Of a stretch of 64,000 nucleotides of DNA, positions 11,555-25,700 are shown piece by piece. A model generated the notes under the pieces. That model ran no database searches, was not told the DNA's origin, and saw nothing but the letters and a program-made list of their open reading frames with translations. The translations under genes were made by a program, and so were the position numbers. Source of the stretch: Aphrophora alni (Eukaryota > Arthropoda > Insecta > Hemiptera > Aphrophoridae); NCBI GenBank assembly GCA_963513935.1, contig OY740774.1:85336890-85400889 (forward strand), written 5' to 3'. Every line of letters starts with the position of its first letter. Positions within the stretch are counted from its first letter, which is position 1.

Positions 11555-11830
11555 ATTTAAAGGTGGAAATTCTCTAAGTCATCTTGGTCTTATAAAAAAG
11601 GAAGAAAAGAAGACGAAAGTAAATACCTCTACTCCTCGAATACTCTAATAGAGTCTAAAGAGAACAAGATTTGGTCAAACAAGACCTGATAGGAAAGATA
11701 AAATAGAAGGATCTAATCCAAGACTACGTGAGAAATAGATGTAAATCCAGGTAGGTTCCCTCGGGATTTCTACACTCGTACTAACTATAGTGACCCCATT
11801 AAGAAGATAGGCTATAGAGTTGAGGATGTA
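11555..11830 (+). mobile_element. Family A copy with one 148-bp unit
   Basis: It starts with AAAGGTGGAAATTCTCTAAG, continues through GAATACTCTAATAGAGTC, and ends with one diverged copy of the array 1 unit (GATTTGGTCAAACAAGACC to CTAACTATAGTGACCCC). This single-unit copy shows that the array 1 repeat is a normal internal part of the dispersed element. Confidence 0.75.
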
Positions 11831-12980
11831 ATGATTTAAAATCGTACGACGCGACGCTTCAAACCAATCATTTAAGTTTCAACTTAGAATTCGACCAGTT
11901 AGTAGGCCTAACTTTTTTTCTTACATTTTCACTTTTAGAGATTAAATAAATATAAATCCCTATAAACTCAATATTTAAGATTAACTGCCGCAAAAAAAAC
12001 TAAATTATACGATCCTTAAAATTTGCGAAATGATTTTGATTAAACTTTGCTAGAAAATCCGTCAAACTCTCAAATAAAAGGCTTTGTTTGTTATCTCCCC
12101 AGAAATATAAGTTTTAAAGGTAACGGTAAAAATCAAAAACCAATAATAAAACTGATATATAAAACACATTCTCAAAATCCACTTTACCTATTTTATTATC
12201 ATTTAGGTGAACTGTGAAGATATAAATAATCCAAACTAGTGTTTATTTTATTTCAATCAAATACATTTTACATATATACAGGATGAATCACGGAAATATT
12301 TCGATAGCTGATTTTAGACTAAATTTTTTTAACATAGCTACAGAAACGCTTAGTTTTTGTCTGTAGCACTTTTTGTGTTTTTAATTATGCAACCTTTTAC
12401 CAGTATACCAAAAACTAAATTTACGCATTTTTTTCAATGGCGAACGATAAAAAATTTTAATGTAAAAAGTTCGTCATTCACATTACAAAATATTTACAAG
12501 AGACAAACGATTTTCCTCTATTAACGGAAAATATGACAACCGGGTTATCGCGAAAAAACTACAAATACAATTTCTTCATAATTATCTACAACACCCGAGA
12601 TTAGCCTAAACCAAAATATTATGATTATTGTTAATAATAATATTGTAATTCATTGTTTCCTGTGACCATTTTAAAATATTACATAATTTTTTTCTTATAA
12701 GCTTATAACTTTTATTTTTCGATTTTTTTAATCTAAAAAGTTAATAATGTTTATTCAAATTTCAAATATTTCTCCCATTAGAAATACAAGAGATATTAAA
12801 CATTAATAAAATTTTCTGATTTTCTTTCATGCTTAAAAGTACAATATAGATATCGTTTAAGGACTTTTTTTCTTTTTTTAAAATTATTAATTCAATATTA
12901 CAACTGAGTATGTACCCATCTAGCAATTTACACTTCATACATTTTTACACTTGTAAGGGATATGACCCAATGGTTATTCC
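11831..12980. other. AT-rich, probably old transposon debris
   Basis: No coding frame. From about 12275 the sequence TATACAGGATGAATCACGG resembles the TACAGGGTG-type starts seen in insect repeats, but I cannot delimit an element. It is otherwise featureless. Confidence 0.3.
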
Positions 12981-12983
12981 CTA

Positions 12984-13274
12984 TCATTCTAGTCCATCAG
13001 ATCTGAAGGCTTGGTCCTCTTCAGTCTTCTCTCCACCCGAGTGACATCCAACGCTTTCCATGTTAGGCTTGTCTCGGGTACCTTTCCCTATCTGGTTTTT
13101 GTCCACCCTGGGTATTTTATTTCCCCAGCACCCTCCAACCAAAGTTGGTGAGAGTGTCCCCATCGCCAGGGGCGGCCCCCGATAGCTGGTCCAGTAACAG
13201 CCACGGGAAGGACATTGATGAACATCATTTTGGTTTTGTGAATGGGTATTTGAGAAAGTAAGTGAAATTTTCAT
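12984..13274 (-). other. GC-rich island with a 96-codon minus-strand frame, unrecognised
   Basis: About 290 bp at roughly 50% GC inside about 30% GC flanks. The minus strand is open for 96 codons from an ATG at 13274, with a segment CYWTSYRGPPLAMGTLSP and a charged tail. I do not recognise a domain. The abrupt composition change suggests a fragment of a mobile element (for example a LINE 5' region) or an exon remnant. No splice context, promoter or second copy in the window supports a gene. Confidence 0.3.
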
Positions 13275-13387
13275 GCAGCGTTATTTTTAATATCTTTATT
13301 AATTCGAATTCTACTTTTTTTCGATATTTATATGCTCAACGCTTGTGTTAGGACGAGTAAGAAATATAAATTGTGTACGTTGTAAAA

Positions 13388-13540
13388 TTGCAAATACAAG
13401 TAAATTGATTGTAAATGGCTGTTAAACAATTGTTTGCTCTGTGAGGGGGGGACATTACCATCAAGTCACCACAGGACAATTGTAACAATTTGTATGCAAA
13501 TATTATTCAGGACTGATGTAATCAATTTAACATGGTGAGG
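13388..13540 (+). repeat. Dispersed repeat family J, copy 2
   Basis: The same block order as 10425-10580: TTGATTGTAAATGG, AACAATTGTTTGC, GTGAGGGG and CAGGACTGATGTAATCA. Non-coding. Confidence 0.55.
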
Positions 13541-15285
13541 AGAGAGTTCCACTCGCCGGCTTCTCTTGTAACTCTCTGTTGAAAATAAATATAAGAGGTT
13601 CATTGCTTGGACAGTAAAAATGCTTGGAATTCGAATTAATCAAATTTTTAAATTATATTTATACTATCATAATACACGATATCTTCCCCATTAACTCAGA
13701 AATTGTATAATGATATAATAATTAAACACTTTACCTTAATTCCCAAACTTAAGGAGGGGATGATTCCTTGGGTTGAAACAAAGAAAGAGGATAAACATAA
13801 ATCCTAAAACGCTCTGTTTCTCGTAGATCGACCAATACTTTAAGCCAATAACTTTGCAAATAGATAACACTTGTGTTCAGATTTGGTATAAACTCGTCAT
13901 TTGTTATTAGGCCTAAATTGTTTTGAACTTAATTTAAAACGTCACTTGTTTTCTATCATTTTAAAAATAAATGTTAGCTGTGCTTCAATTTGAAATAAAT
14001 AACAAAAAACATTTTAATATAATGCCTTCATTATTAATAACTTTTAAAACCAATAACAAAACAAAATAACTAGTAACATAAAATTCTAAGTGATGTAGAC
14101 AAGCAACAAGAAATTATCTTTTTACATACATAACTAGGTTATTTTTTACCTACAGAAACAATTAAATAGCTATTTTGATTGTTGTTAAAAGGGAATATTC
14201 CTGAAGTCGAAAATGTGTGGTAACTTGATGGTGGTAGATAAAACCATTGTGAATACATAAGAGAAAATAGGAATCGAGCAGATAAAGTCAGTGGAATAAA
14301 CGATGGTGTATCAAAATAAATGAGACTAAAGCTGTACACATCAACTTTACTAATTAAAAAGTAGCCCATCTACCAGTTGAAATGAACTGTCAAGTATTGG
14401 CACATGCTAATACAGCGATATATTTGAGAATGAATCTAGATGTTAAATTAAAACGGAAGGAATAAATATCAAGAAGAGGAAAGAAGAATTAAATATAAAG
14501 ATGTATTGGTTGATTGGTAGTGATTCTGAGTTATCAATACACAATAAACTTATGATTTACAAACAAGTATACAAATTGTGTTGACATGCGGTATATAACC
14601 CTTAGGTTGCGTTTGTAGATAAAATATTTAAATAATTAGGACATTCCGGAACAACGTCTTAACAAAGGAAGTGTCAATACACCTTGGCACATAAAGAAAC
14701 AACTACCTACATTGTGATCTCCGAACCAACACAGTGCAACAAGAATTTGAGAAATATATCAAAAAACATGATGTGCGTCTTTATATGGATGCAAATCAGG
14801 AATTCTGATTCGAGAAGCAGTTATTGATGTACGCCGATTAAAAAGGACCAAACCTTACGAACTAAATAAATTAACTTAACTATGATATTGTAATAAGTTA
14901 TTGTAATATGTGATTTGTTGTTAAAAAAAAGTAAGTTCTTAATCGATCTTAATTAGATTAGTCAGAATTAATAAATTTTAAAAATTTAAAAGATAAAATT
15001 TGTTGTTTATTGTATAATTTTTGTAAATTTAATGGTTTAATAACTTAAACGCCCACCATTTTCAAAACATACTAAATAAAGTCTATCTTTTCGTATACTT
15101 GTGAAACGTAACGTAGGTTTTGTCAAATCTGAACTCAATTTAGTTTTTCTCAAAAAACTTATTTTTTTGTTTCTAAAATAACAACATGACTGATAGACGG
15201 CCATCTATTTATAGCATCCTCTTCCTTTGTTTTGGCCCAAGAAACCCCTGGAAGTTGGGTAACATAACACACCTTGTATATTTAG
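13541..15285. other. No feature recognised
   Basis: A long AT-rich stretch. The minus-strand 76-codon opening (14139-14369) has no motif or flanking support. There is no RNA gene and no repeat that I could match elsewhere. Confidence 0.4.
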
Positions 15286-15289
15286 TTAT

Positions 15290-15768
15290 TTATACAGTGT
15301 GTTCATAATATCAAGGTAATGTTTCAAGTTGTTATGGCCCCCTAAGGAAACATTGGAGGTGTATGAAACATTGGAGGTGTGTGAAACAGTTTTATTTAGT
15401 TTGATTCATAATTGGGTAACCATTGATGTAACAATAAACCATATGGTGCATTTAATCTAAGATTAAACACGACAACCGTGCAAAGGAAAATTCAGTGTTC
15501 TATGAGTTGTAAAATTAAATTTTGTAAACTTTTATTCGACTGTTTACTAAATGGCCCAAAGATACAACTAGTAGCATTTTTATATTATTAAAATTTAGCT
15601 TCAGTGCTTCTTTTAATCCTTTATTATGGATCTACAACAAGAAATTTCTGCTGTTAGCCTACATTAAATATAATATCTAAAAGGTTAAGTACTGATCTAT
15701 AAACTAAGATATTTCCTCAAGAGATTGTTATAGTCAGTACGGGCTACTATTCTCGAGGAACCGAACGC
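15290..15768. other. Unassigned sequence with a small tandem duplication
   Basis: GAAACATTGGAGGTGT occurs twice in tandem near 15352-15385. The preceding TACAGTGTGTTCATAAT resembles ends of insect repeats. Nothing coding is seen. Confidence 0.35.
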
Positions 15769-15814
15769 CCTAACCTAACCCTACCCAACATAACCTAACC
15801 TAACATAACCTACA
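15769..15814 (-). repeat. Interstitial CCTAA (TTAGG) repeat, degenerate
   Basis: Six or so imperfect CCTAA units (TAACCTAACC, CTACCCAACATAACC). TTAGG is the ancestral arthropod telomere repeat. The tract is short and flanked by ordinary sequence, so it is an interstitial tract, not a chromosome end. Confidence 0.7.
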
Positions 15815-15834
15815 ATTTTTTTTTTCATTTAATC

Positions 15835-15960
15835 TTGGCTTAGATCTCCGTCTTTCTTCTTTCTTATCAGGTATATCTTGCTCAAATCCTCCAAGCCTGA
15901 CACTATTATCATATCCAGGGCATGAGGTTGTTAGTTTATGTTCTGTTTTCATTTTTACTC
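15835..15960 (-). mobile_element. Family A fragment (minus)
   Basis: On the minus strand it has ACATAAACTAACAACC, then the AATAGTGTCAGG hallmark and a GAAAGAAGAAAGACGGAGATC-like segment. It is highly diverged and followed at once by a second minus-strand copy. Confidence 0.5.
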
Positions 15961-16019
15961 ATCCTCTAAAGAAAGTAAATTTACTAATCGGTAAATATTC
16001 CTGCCTTGGTTATCTTACT

Positions 16020-16565
16020 AAAAGGTGGTACGTCCAGGTTGGACATCTTTTTTCATGTTATCTTCAGTTAAATCCTTCTCTTTAACCTTTCTATTTAATC
16101 TCTCTTGACCAACTCTGTTCTCTTGCAACCCTGACGCTATTAGAGATTATGGATCTTTATTTTATGTTCTGTTTTTCTTTTTTTCTAAGGCGATGATGAC
16201 AGAGAGGTTTTTTTTAAATTTAACAACAAGATAAAATATAACTTGTCAAAATGTAAAATTTCCATGTAAATATGACACAGCAAACTAGTTAGATTAGGAT
16301 AAAGTAAATTTGCAGTAAGAAACAGTGCGAGACTAAGCTGAAGAAATACGGTTAATGATTTGTAAAGGTTTTGTTGAGTTAAGATTAATGAATTTGCACG
16401 AAAACAGTTGAGCAATGTGTTTTTGTATCTTGAGCTTGTAATCATACTGGGGGGGGGGGGCAAATTTGGTTTACTTTGACACAGGTGTGAGATATAGACC
16501 TGCGTCAACTGACAAATCACTGGGGGGGGCGCCTACTTCTCCACTCTTCACCCTCTTATTAAAAA
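16020..16565 (-). mobile_element. Family A long copy (minus)
   Basis: It matches 54105-54640 in inverted orientation over about 540 bp, including the upstream part not present in the short copies: GGTGGAGAAGTAGGCG-like start, a G/C homopolymer (16449-16461 here, C-run at 54224-54233), and a block ending GACAAG before the common AAAGG...TCATCATCGCC segment. Both copies keep a similar 85-90-codon opening beginning MITS, but most differences between them change the amino acid, so I treat it as non-coding. Confidence 0.75.
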
Positions 16566-16569
16566 CACT

Positions 16570-16792
16570 TATTCTGAAAAACAGAGATTGTTCATATTAT
16601 TATTTTTACAGTGAAACTATTCTCATTACTTTATACAATATTTTACATTAAGAAGTATTTAAATGATTAAAAATAAACTAAATAATTATATGACTTAAAA
16701 GCGTTCGAGTTTCAATGAATTACAAAAATATTTAATAGATTAGGAATACTCTGAACAAACTATCGTCTAACTTCTATATACATATATCGATT
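16570..16792 (+). mobile_element. Family B upstream part
   Basis: The stretch just before array 2 (GAACAAACTATCGTCTAACTT, then ATTAATATAAAC) parallels the stretch before the lone 137-bp-like unit at about 30615-30665. Array 2 is therefore embedded inside a family B copy. Confidence 0.5.
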
Positions 16793-19700
16793 AATATAAA
16801 CAATAGTCAGATCAATTACGCTTCCAACGAATTGTACCATCTTCCATCTAGTACCACCATTGGTTCAAGGTAACGATCTGTTTCTCAAATAAAACATTCA
16901 ACCATTCAGGATTTAAGCAGTGAATTGGAGTAAAATATAAACAATAGTCAGATTGTTTACGCTACCAACAGGGCCACCGTCGACTTTGGACCATCATTGA
17001 TGGAACGTAACTACCTGTTTCTCAAATAAAACAGTCAACCTTTCAGGATTTAAGTAGTGAATGGGAGTAAAATATAAACAATAGTCAGGTTGTTTACGCT
17101 ACCAACTTGGCGACCGTCGCCTTTGGACCATCATTGATGGAACGTAACTACCTGTTTCTCAAATAAAACAGTCAACCTTTCAGGATTTAAGCAGTGAATT
17201 GGAGTAAAATATAAACAATAGTCAGATTGAATACGCTACCAACTGGGCCACCGTCGACTTTGGACCATCATTGATGGAACGTAACTACCTGTTTCTCAAA
17301 TAAAACCGTCAACCTTTCAGGATTTAAGCAGTGAATTGGAGTAAAATATAAACAATAGTCAGGTTGTTTACGCTACCAACTGGGCCACCCACGACTTAGG
17401 ACCATCATTGGTGGAACGTAACTACCTGTTTCTCAAATAAAACATTCAACCTTTCAGGATTTAATCAATGAATTGGAGTAAAATATAAACAATAGTCAGA
17501 TTGAATACGCTACCAACTGGGCCACCGTCGACTTTGGACCATCATTGATGGAACGTAACTACCTGTTTCTCAAATAAAACATTCAACCTTTCAGGATTTA
17601 AGCAGTGAATTGGAGTAAAATATAAACAATAGTCAGATTGAATACGCTACCAACTGGGCCACCGTCGACTTTGGACCATCATTGATGGAACGTAACTACC
17701 TGTTTCTCAAATAAAACATTTCAGGATTTATGCAGTGAATTGGAGTAAAATATAAACAATAGTCAGATTGAATACGCTACCAACTGGGCCACCGTCGACT
17801 TTGGACCATCATTGATGGAGCGTAACTACCTGTTTCTCAAATAAAACCGTCAACCTTTCAGGATTTAAGCAGTGAATTGGAGTAAAATATAAACAATAGT
17901 CAGATTGTTTACGCTACCAACTGGGCCACCCACGACTTAGGACCATCATTGGTGGAACGTAACTACCTGTTTCTCAAATAAAACATTCAACCTTTCAGGA
18001 TTTAATCAATGAATTGGAGTAAAATATAAACAATAGTCAGATTGAATACGCTACCAACTGGGCCACCGTCGACTTTGGACCATCATTGATGGAACGTAAC
18101 TACCTGTTTCTCAAATAAAACCGTCAACCTTTCAGGATTTAAGCAGTGAATTGGAGTAAAATATTAACAATAGTCAGATTGTTTACGCTACCAACTGGGC
18201 CACCGTCGACTTAGGACCATCATTGGAGGAACGTAACTACCTGTTTCTCAAATAAAACAGTCAACCTTTCAGGATTTAAGCAGTGAATTGGAGTAAAATA
18301 TAAACAATAGTCAGATTGTTTACGCTACCAACTGGGCCACCGTCGACTTAGGACCATCATTGGAGGAACGTAACTACCTGTTTCTCAAATAAAACAGTCA
18401 ACCTTTCAGGATTTAAGCAGTGAATTGGAGTAAAATATAAACAATAGTCAGATTGTTTACGCTACCAACTGGGCCACCGTCGACTTAGGACCATCATTGG
18501 AGGAACGTAACTACCTGTTTCTCAAATAAAACATTCAACCTTTCAGGATTTAAGCAGTGAATTGGAGTAAAATATAAACAATAGTCAGATTGTTTACGCT
18601 ACCAACTGGGCCACCGTCGACTTAGGACCATCATTGGAGGAACGTAACTACCTGTTTCTCAAATAAAACAGTCAACCTTTCAGGATTTAAGCAGTGAATT
18701 GGAGTAAAATATAAACAGTAGTCAGATTGTTTACGCTACCAACTGGGCCACCGTCGACTTAGGACCATCATTGGAGGAACGTAACTACCTGTTTCTCAAA
18801 TAAAACAGTCAACCTTTCAGGATTTAATCAATGAATTGGAGTAAAATATAAACAATAGTCAGATTGAATACGCTACCAACTGGGCCACCGTCGACTTTGG
18901 ACCATCATTGATGGAACGTAACTACCTGTTTCTCAAATAAAACCGTCAACCTTTCAGGATTTAAGCAGTGAATTGGAGTAAAATATAAACAATAGTCAGA
19001 TTGAATACGCTACCAACTGGGCCACCGTCGACTTAGGACCATCATTGGAGGAACGTAACTACCTGTTTCTCAAATAAAACATTCAACCTTTCAGGATTTA
19101 AGCAGTGAATTGGAGTAAAATATAAACAATAGTCAGATTGTTTACGCTACCAACTGGGCCACCGTCGACTTAGGACCATCATTGGAGGAACGTAACTACC
19201 TGTTTCTCAAATAAAACAGTCAACCTTTCAGGATTTAAGCAGTGAATTGGAGTAAAATATAAACAATAGTCAGATTGTTTACGCTACCAACTGGGCCACC
19301 GTCGACTTAGGACCATCATTGGAGGAACGTAACTACCTGTTTCTCAAATAAAACAGTCAACCTTTCAGGATTTAAGCAGTGAATTGGAGTAAAATATAAA
19401 CAGTAGTCAGATTGTTTACGCTACCAACTGGGCCACCGTCGACTTAGGACCATCATTGGAGGAACGTAACTACCTGTTTCTCAAATAAAACAGTCAACCT
19501 TTCAGGATTTAAGCAGTGAATTGGAGTAAAATATAAACAATAGTCAGATTGTTTACGCTACCAACTGGGCCACCGTCGACTTAGGACCATCATTGGAGGA
19601 ACGTAACTACCTGTTTCTCAAATAAAACAGTCAACCTTTCAGGATTTAAGCAGTGAATTGGAGTAAAATATAAACAATAGTCAGATTGTTTACGCTACCA

Positions 19701-22700
19701 ACTGGGCCACCGTCGACTTAGGACATTCATTGGAGGAACGTAACTACCTGTTTCTCAAATAAAACAGTCAACCTTTCAGGATTTAAGCAGTGAATTGGAG
19801 TAAAATATAAACAATAGTCAGATTGTTTACGCTACCAACTGGGCCACCGTCGACTTAGGACCATCATTGGAGGAACGTAACTACCTGTTTCTCAAATAAA
19901 ACAGTCAACCTTTCAGGATTTAAGCAGTGAATTGGAGTAAAATATAAACAATAGTCAGATTGTTTACGCTACCAACTGGGCCACCGTCGACTTAGGACCA
20001 TCATTGGAGGAACGTAACTACCTGTTTCTCAAATAAAACAGTCAACCTTTCAGGATTTAAGCAGTGAATTGGAGTAAAATATAAACAATAGTCAGATTGT
20101 TTACGCTACCAACTGGGCCACCGTCGACTTAGGACCATCATTGGAGGAACGTAACTACCTGTTTCTCAAATAAAACAGTCAACCTTTCAGGATTTAAGCA
20201 GTGAATTGGAGTAAAATATAAACAATAGTCAGATTGTTTACGCTACCAACTGGGCCACCGTCGACTTAGGACCATCATTGGAGGAACGTAACTACCTGTT
20301 TCTCAAATAAAACAGTCAACCTTTCAGGATTTAAGCAGTGAATTGGAGTAAAATATAAACAATAGTCAGATTGTTTACGCTACCAACTGGGCCACCGTCG
20401 ACTTAGGACCATCATTGGAGGAACGTAACTACCTGTTTCTCAAATAAAACCGTCAACCTTTCAGGATTTAAGCAGTGAATTGGAGTAAAATATAAACAAT
20501 AGTCAGATTGTTTACGCTACCAACTGGGCCACCGTCGACTTACGACCATCATTGGAGGAACGTAACTACCTGTTTCTCAAATAAAACATTCAACATTTCA
20601 GGATTTAAGCAGTGAATTGGAGTAAAATATAAACAATAGTCAAATTGTTTACGCTACCAACTGGGCCACAGTCGACTTAGGACCATCATTGGAGGAACGT
20701 AACTACCTGTTTCTCAAATAAAACATTCAACATTTCAGGATTTAAGCAGTGAATTGGAGTAAAATATAAACAATAGTCAGATTGTTTACGCTACCAACTG
20801 GGCTACCGTCGACTTAGGACCATCATTGGAGGAACGTAACTACCTGTTTCTCAAATAAAACATTCAACCTTTCAGGATTTAAGCAGTGAATTGGAGTAAA
20901 ATATAAACAGTAGTCAGATTGTTTACGCTACCAACTGGGCCACCGTCGACTTAGGACCATCATTGGAGGAACGTAACTACCTGTTTCTCAAATAAAACAG
21001 TCAACCTTTCAGGATTTAAGCAGTGAATTGGAGTAAAATATAAACAATAGTCAGATTGTTTACGCTACCAACTGGGCCACCGTCGACTTAGGACCATCAT
21101 TGGAGGAACGTAACTACCTGTTTCTCAAATAAAACAGTCAACCTTTCAGGATTTAAGCAGTGAATTGGAGTAAAATATAAACAATAGTCAGATTGTTTAC
21201 GCTACCAACTGGGCCACCGTCGACTTAGGACCATCATTGGAGGAACGTAACTACCTGTTTCTCAAATAAAACAGTCAACCTTTCAGGATTTAAGCAGTGA
21301 ATTGGAGTAAAATATAAACAATAGTCAGATTGTTTACGCTACCAACTGGGCCACCGTCGACTTAGGACCATCATTGGAGGAACGTAACTACCTGTTTCTC
21401 AAATAAAACAGTCAACCTTTCAGGATTTAAGCAGTGAATTGGAGTAAAATATAAACAATAGTCAGATTGTTTACGCTACCAACTGGGCCACCGTCGACTT
21501 AGGACCATCATTGGAGGAACGTAACTACCTGTTTCTCAAATAAAACAGTCAACCTTTCAGGATTTAAGCAGTGAATTGGAGTAAAATATAAACAATAGTC
21601 AGATTGTTTACGCTACCAACTGGGCCACCGTCGACTTAGGACCATCATTGGAGGAACGTAACTACCTGTTTCTCAAATAAAACAGTCAACCTTTCAGGAT
21701 TTAAGCAGTGAATTGGAGTAAAATATAAACAATAGTCAGATTGTTTACGCTACCAACTGGGCCACCGTCGACTTAGGACCATCATTGGAGGAACGTAACT
21801 ACCTGTTTCTCAAATAAAACAGTCAACCTTTCAGGATTTAAGCAGTGAATTGGAGTAAAATATAAACAATAGTCAGATTGTTTACGCTACCAACTGGGCC
21901 ACCGTCGACTTAGGACCATCATTGGAGGAACGTTACTACCTGTTTCTCAAATAAAACAGTCAACCTTTCAGGATTTAAGCAGTGAATTGGAGTAAAATAT
22001 AAACAATAGTCAGATTATTTACGCTACCAACTGGGCCACCGTCGACTTAGGACCATCATTGGAGGAACGTAACTACCTGTTTCTCATATAAAACAGACAA
22101 CCTTTCAGGATTTAAGCAGTGAATTGGAGTAAAATATAAACAATAGTCAGATTGTTTACGCTACCAACTGGGCCACCGTCGACTTAGGACCATCATTGGA
22201 GGAACGTAACTACCTGTTTCTCAAATAAAACAGTCAACCTTTCAGGATTTAAGCAGTGAATTGGAGTAAAATATAAACAATAGTCAGATTGTTTACGCTA
22301 CCAACTGGGCCACCGTCGACTTAGGACCATCATTGGAGGAACGTAACTACCTGTTTCTCAAATAAAACAGTCAACCTTTCAGGATTTAAGCAGTGAATTG
22401 GAGTAAAATATAAACAATAGTCAGATTGTTTACGCTACCAACTGGGCCACCGTCGACTTAGGACCATCATTGGAGGAACGTAACTACCTGTTTCTCAAAT
22501 AAAACAGTCAACCTTTCAGGATTTAAGCAGTGAATTGGAGTAAAATATAAACAATAGTCAGATTGTTTACGCTACCAACTGTGCCACCGTCGACTTAGGA
22601 CCATCATTGGAGGAACGTAACTACCTGTTTCTCAAATAAAACAGTCAACCTTTCAGGATTTAAGCAGTGAATTGGAGTAAAATATAAACAATAGTCAGAT

Positions 22701-25700
22701 TGTTTACGCTACCAACTGGGCCACCGTCGACTTAGGACCATCATTGGAGGAACGTAACTACCTGTTTCTCAAATAAAACAGTCAACCTTTCAGGATTTAA
22801 GCAGTGAATTGGAGTAAAATATAAACAATAGTCAGATTGTTTACGCTACCAACTGGGCCACCGTCGACTTAGGACCATCATTGGAGGAACGTAACTACCT
22901 GTTTCTCAAATAAAACAGTCAACCTTTCAGGATTTAAGCAGTGAATTGGAGTAAAATATAAACAATAGTCAGATTGTTTACGCTACCAACTGGGCCACCG
23001 TCGACTTAGGACCATCATTGGAGGAACGTAACTACCTGTTTCTCAAATAAAACAGTCAACCTTTCAGGATTTAAGCAGTGAATTGGAGTAAAATATAAAC
23101 AATAGTCAGATTGTTTACGCTACCAACTGGGCCACCGTCGACTTACGACCATCATTGGAGGAACGTAACTACCTGTTTCTCAAATAAAACAGTCAACCTT
23201 TCAGGATTTAAGCAGTGAATTGGAGTAAAATATAAACAATAGTCAGATTGTTTACGCTACCAACTGGGCCACCGTCGACTTAGGACCATCATTGGAGGAA
23301 CGTAACTACCTGTTTCTCAAATAAAACAGTCAACCTTTCAGGATTTAAGCAGTGAATTGGAGTAAAATATAAACAATAGTCAGATTGTTTACGCTACCAA
23401 CTGGGCCACCGTCGAGTTAGGACCATCATTGGAGGAACGTAACTACCTGTTTCTCAAATAAAACATTCAACCTTTCAGGATTTAAGCAGTGAATTGGAGT
23501 AAAATATAAACAATAGTCAGATTGTTTACGCTACCAACTGGGCCACCGTCGACTTAGGACCATCATTGGAGGAACGTAACTACCTGTTTCTCAAATAAAA
23601 CAGTCAACCTTTCAGGATTTAAGCAGTGAATTGGAGTAAAATATAAACAATAGTCAGATTGTTTACGCTACCAACTGGGCCACCGTCGACTTAGGACCAT
23701 CATTGGAGGAACGTAACTACCTGTTTCTCAAATAAAACAGTCAACCTTTCAGGATTTAAGCAGTGAATTGGAGTAAAATATAAACAATAGTCAGATTGTT
23801 TACGCTACCAACTGGGCCACCGTCGACTTAGGACCATCATTGGAGGAACGTAACTACCTGTTTCTCAAATAAAACATTCAACCTTTCAGGATTTAAGCAG
23901 TGAATTGGAGTAAAATATAAACAATAGTCAGATTGTTTACGCTACCAACTGGGCCACCGTCGACTTAGGACCATCATTGGAGGAACGTAACTACCTGTTT
24001 CTCAAATAAAACAGTCAACCTTTCAGGATTTAAGCAGTGAATTGGAGTAAAATATAAACAATAGTCAGATTGTTTACGCTACCAACTGGGCCACCGTCGA
24101 CTTAGGACCATCATTGGAGGAACGTAACTACCTGTTTCTCAAATAAAACATTCAACCTTTCAGGATTTAAGCAGTGAATTGGAGTAAAATATAAACAATA
24201 GTCAGATTGTTTACGCTACCAACTGGGCCACCGTCGACTTAGGACCATCATTGGAGGAACGTAACTACCTGTTTCTCAAATAAAACAGTCAACCTTTCAG
24301 GATTTAAGCAGTGAATTGGAGTAAAATATAAACAATAGTCAGATTGTTTACGCTACCAACTGGGCCACCGTCGACTTAGGACCATCATTGGAGGAACGTA
24401 ACTACCTGTTTTTTAAATAAAACAGTCAACCTTTCAGGATTTAAGCAGTGAATTGGAGTAAAATATAAACAATAGTCAGATTGTTTACGCTACCAACTGG
24501 GCCACCGTCGATTTACGACCATCATTGGAGGAACGTAACTACCTGTTTCTCAAATAAAACAGTCAACCTTTCAGGATTTAAGCAGTGAATTGGAGTAAAA
24601 TATAAACAATAGTCAGATTGTTTACGCTACCAACTGGGCCACCGTCGACTTAGGACCATCATTGGAGGAACGTAACTACCTGTTTCTCAAATAAAACAGT
24701 CAACCTTTCAGGATTTAAGCAGTGAATTGGAGTAAAATATAAACAATAGTCAGATTGTTTACGCTACCAACTGGGCCACCGTCGACTTACGACCATCATT
24801 GGAGGAACGTAACTACCTGTTTCTCAAATAAAACAGTCAACCTTTCAGGATTTAAGCAGTGAATTGGAGTAAAATATAAACAATAGTCAGATTGTTTACG
24901 CTACCAACTGGGCCACCGTCGACTTAGGACCATCATTGGAGGAACGTAACTACCTGTTTCTCAAATAAAACAGTCAACCTTTCAGGATTTAAGCAGTGAA
25001 TTGGAGTAAAATATAAACAATAGTCAGATTGTTTACGCTACCAACTGGGCCACCGTCGACTTAGGACCATCATTGGAGGAACGTAACTACCTGTTTCTCA
25101 AATAAAACAGTCAACCTTTCAGGATTTAAGCAGTGAATTGGAGTAAAATATAAACAATAGTCAGATTGTTTACGCTACCAACTGGGCCACCGTCGACTTA
25201 CGACCATCATTGGAGGAACGTAACTACCTGTTTCTCAAATAAAACAGTCAACCTTTCAGGATTTAAGCAGTGAATTGGAGTAAAATATAAACAATAGTCA
25301 GATTGTTTACGCTACCAACTGGGCCACCGTCGACTTAGGACCATCATTGGAGGAACGTAACTACCTGTTTCTCAAATAAAACAGTCAACCTTTCAGGATT
25401 TAAGCAGTGAATTGGAGTAAAATATAAACAATAGTCAGATTGTTTACGCTACCAACTGGGCCACCGTCGACTTAGGACCATCATTGGAGGAACGTAACTA
25501 CCTGTTTCTCAAATAAAACATTCAACCTTTCAGGATTTAAGCAGTGAATTGGAGTAAAATATAAACAATAGTCAGATTGTTTACGCTACCAACTGGGCCA
25601 CCGTCGACTTAGGACCATCATTGGAGGAACGTAACTACCTGTTTCTCAAATAAAACATTCAACCTTTCAGGATTTAAGCAGTGAATTGGAGTAAAATATA

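Noticed and set aside
16185..16520. 111-codon minus-strand frame similar to the 96-codon frame at 54239-54529
   Set aside because: Both lie in family A long copies and start MITS. By hand comparison most nucleotide differences between them change the amino acid, and the frames diverge after about 75 codons, so there is no sign of protein-level selection.
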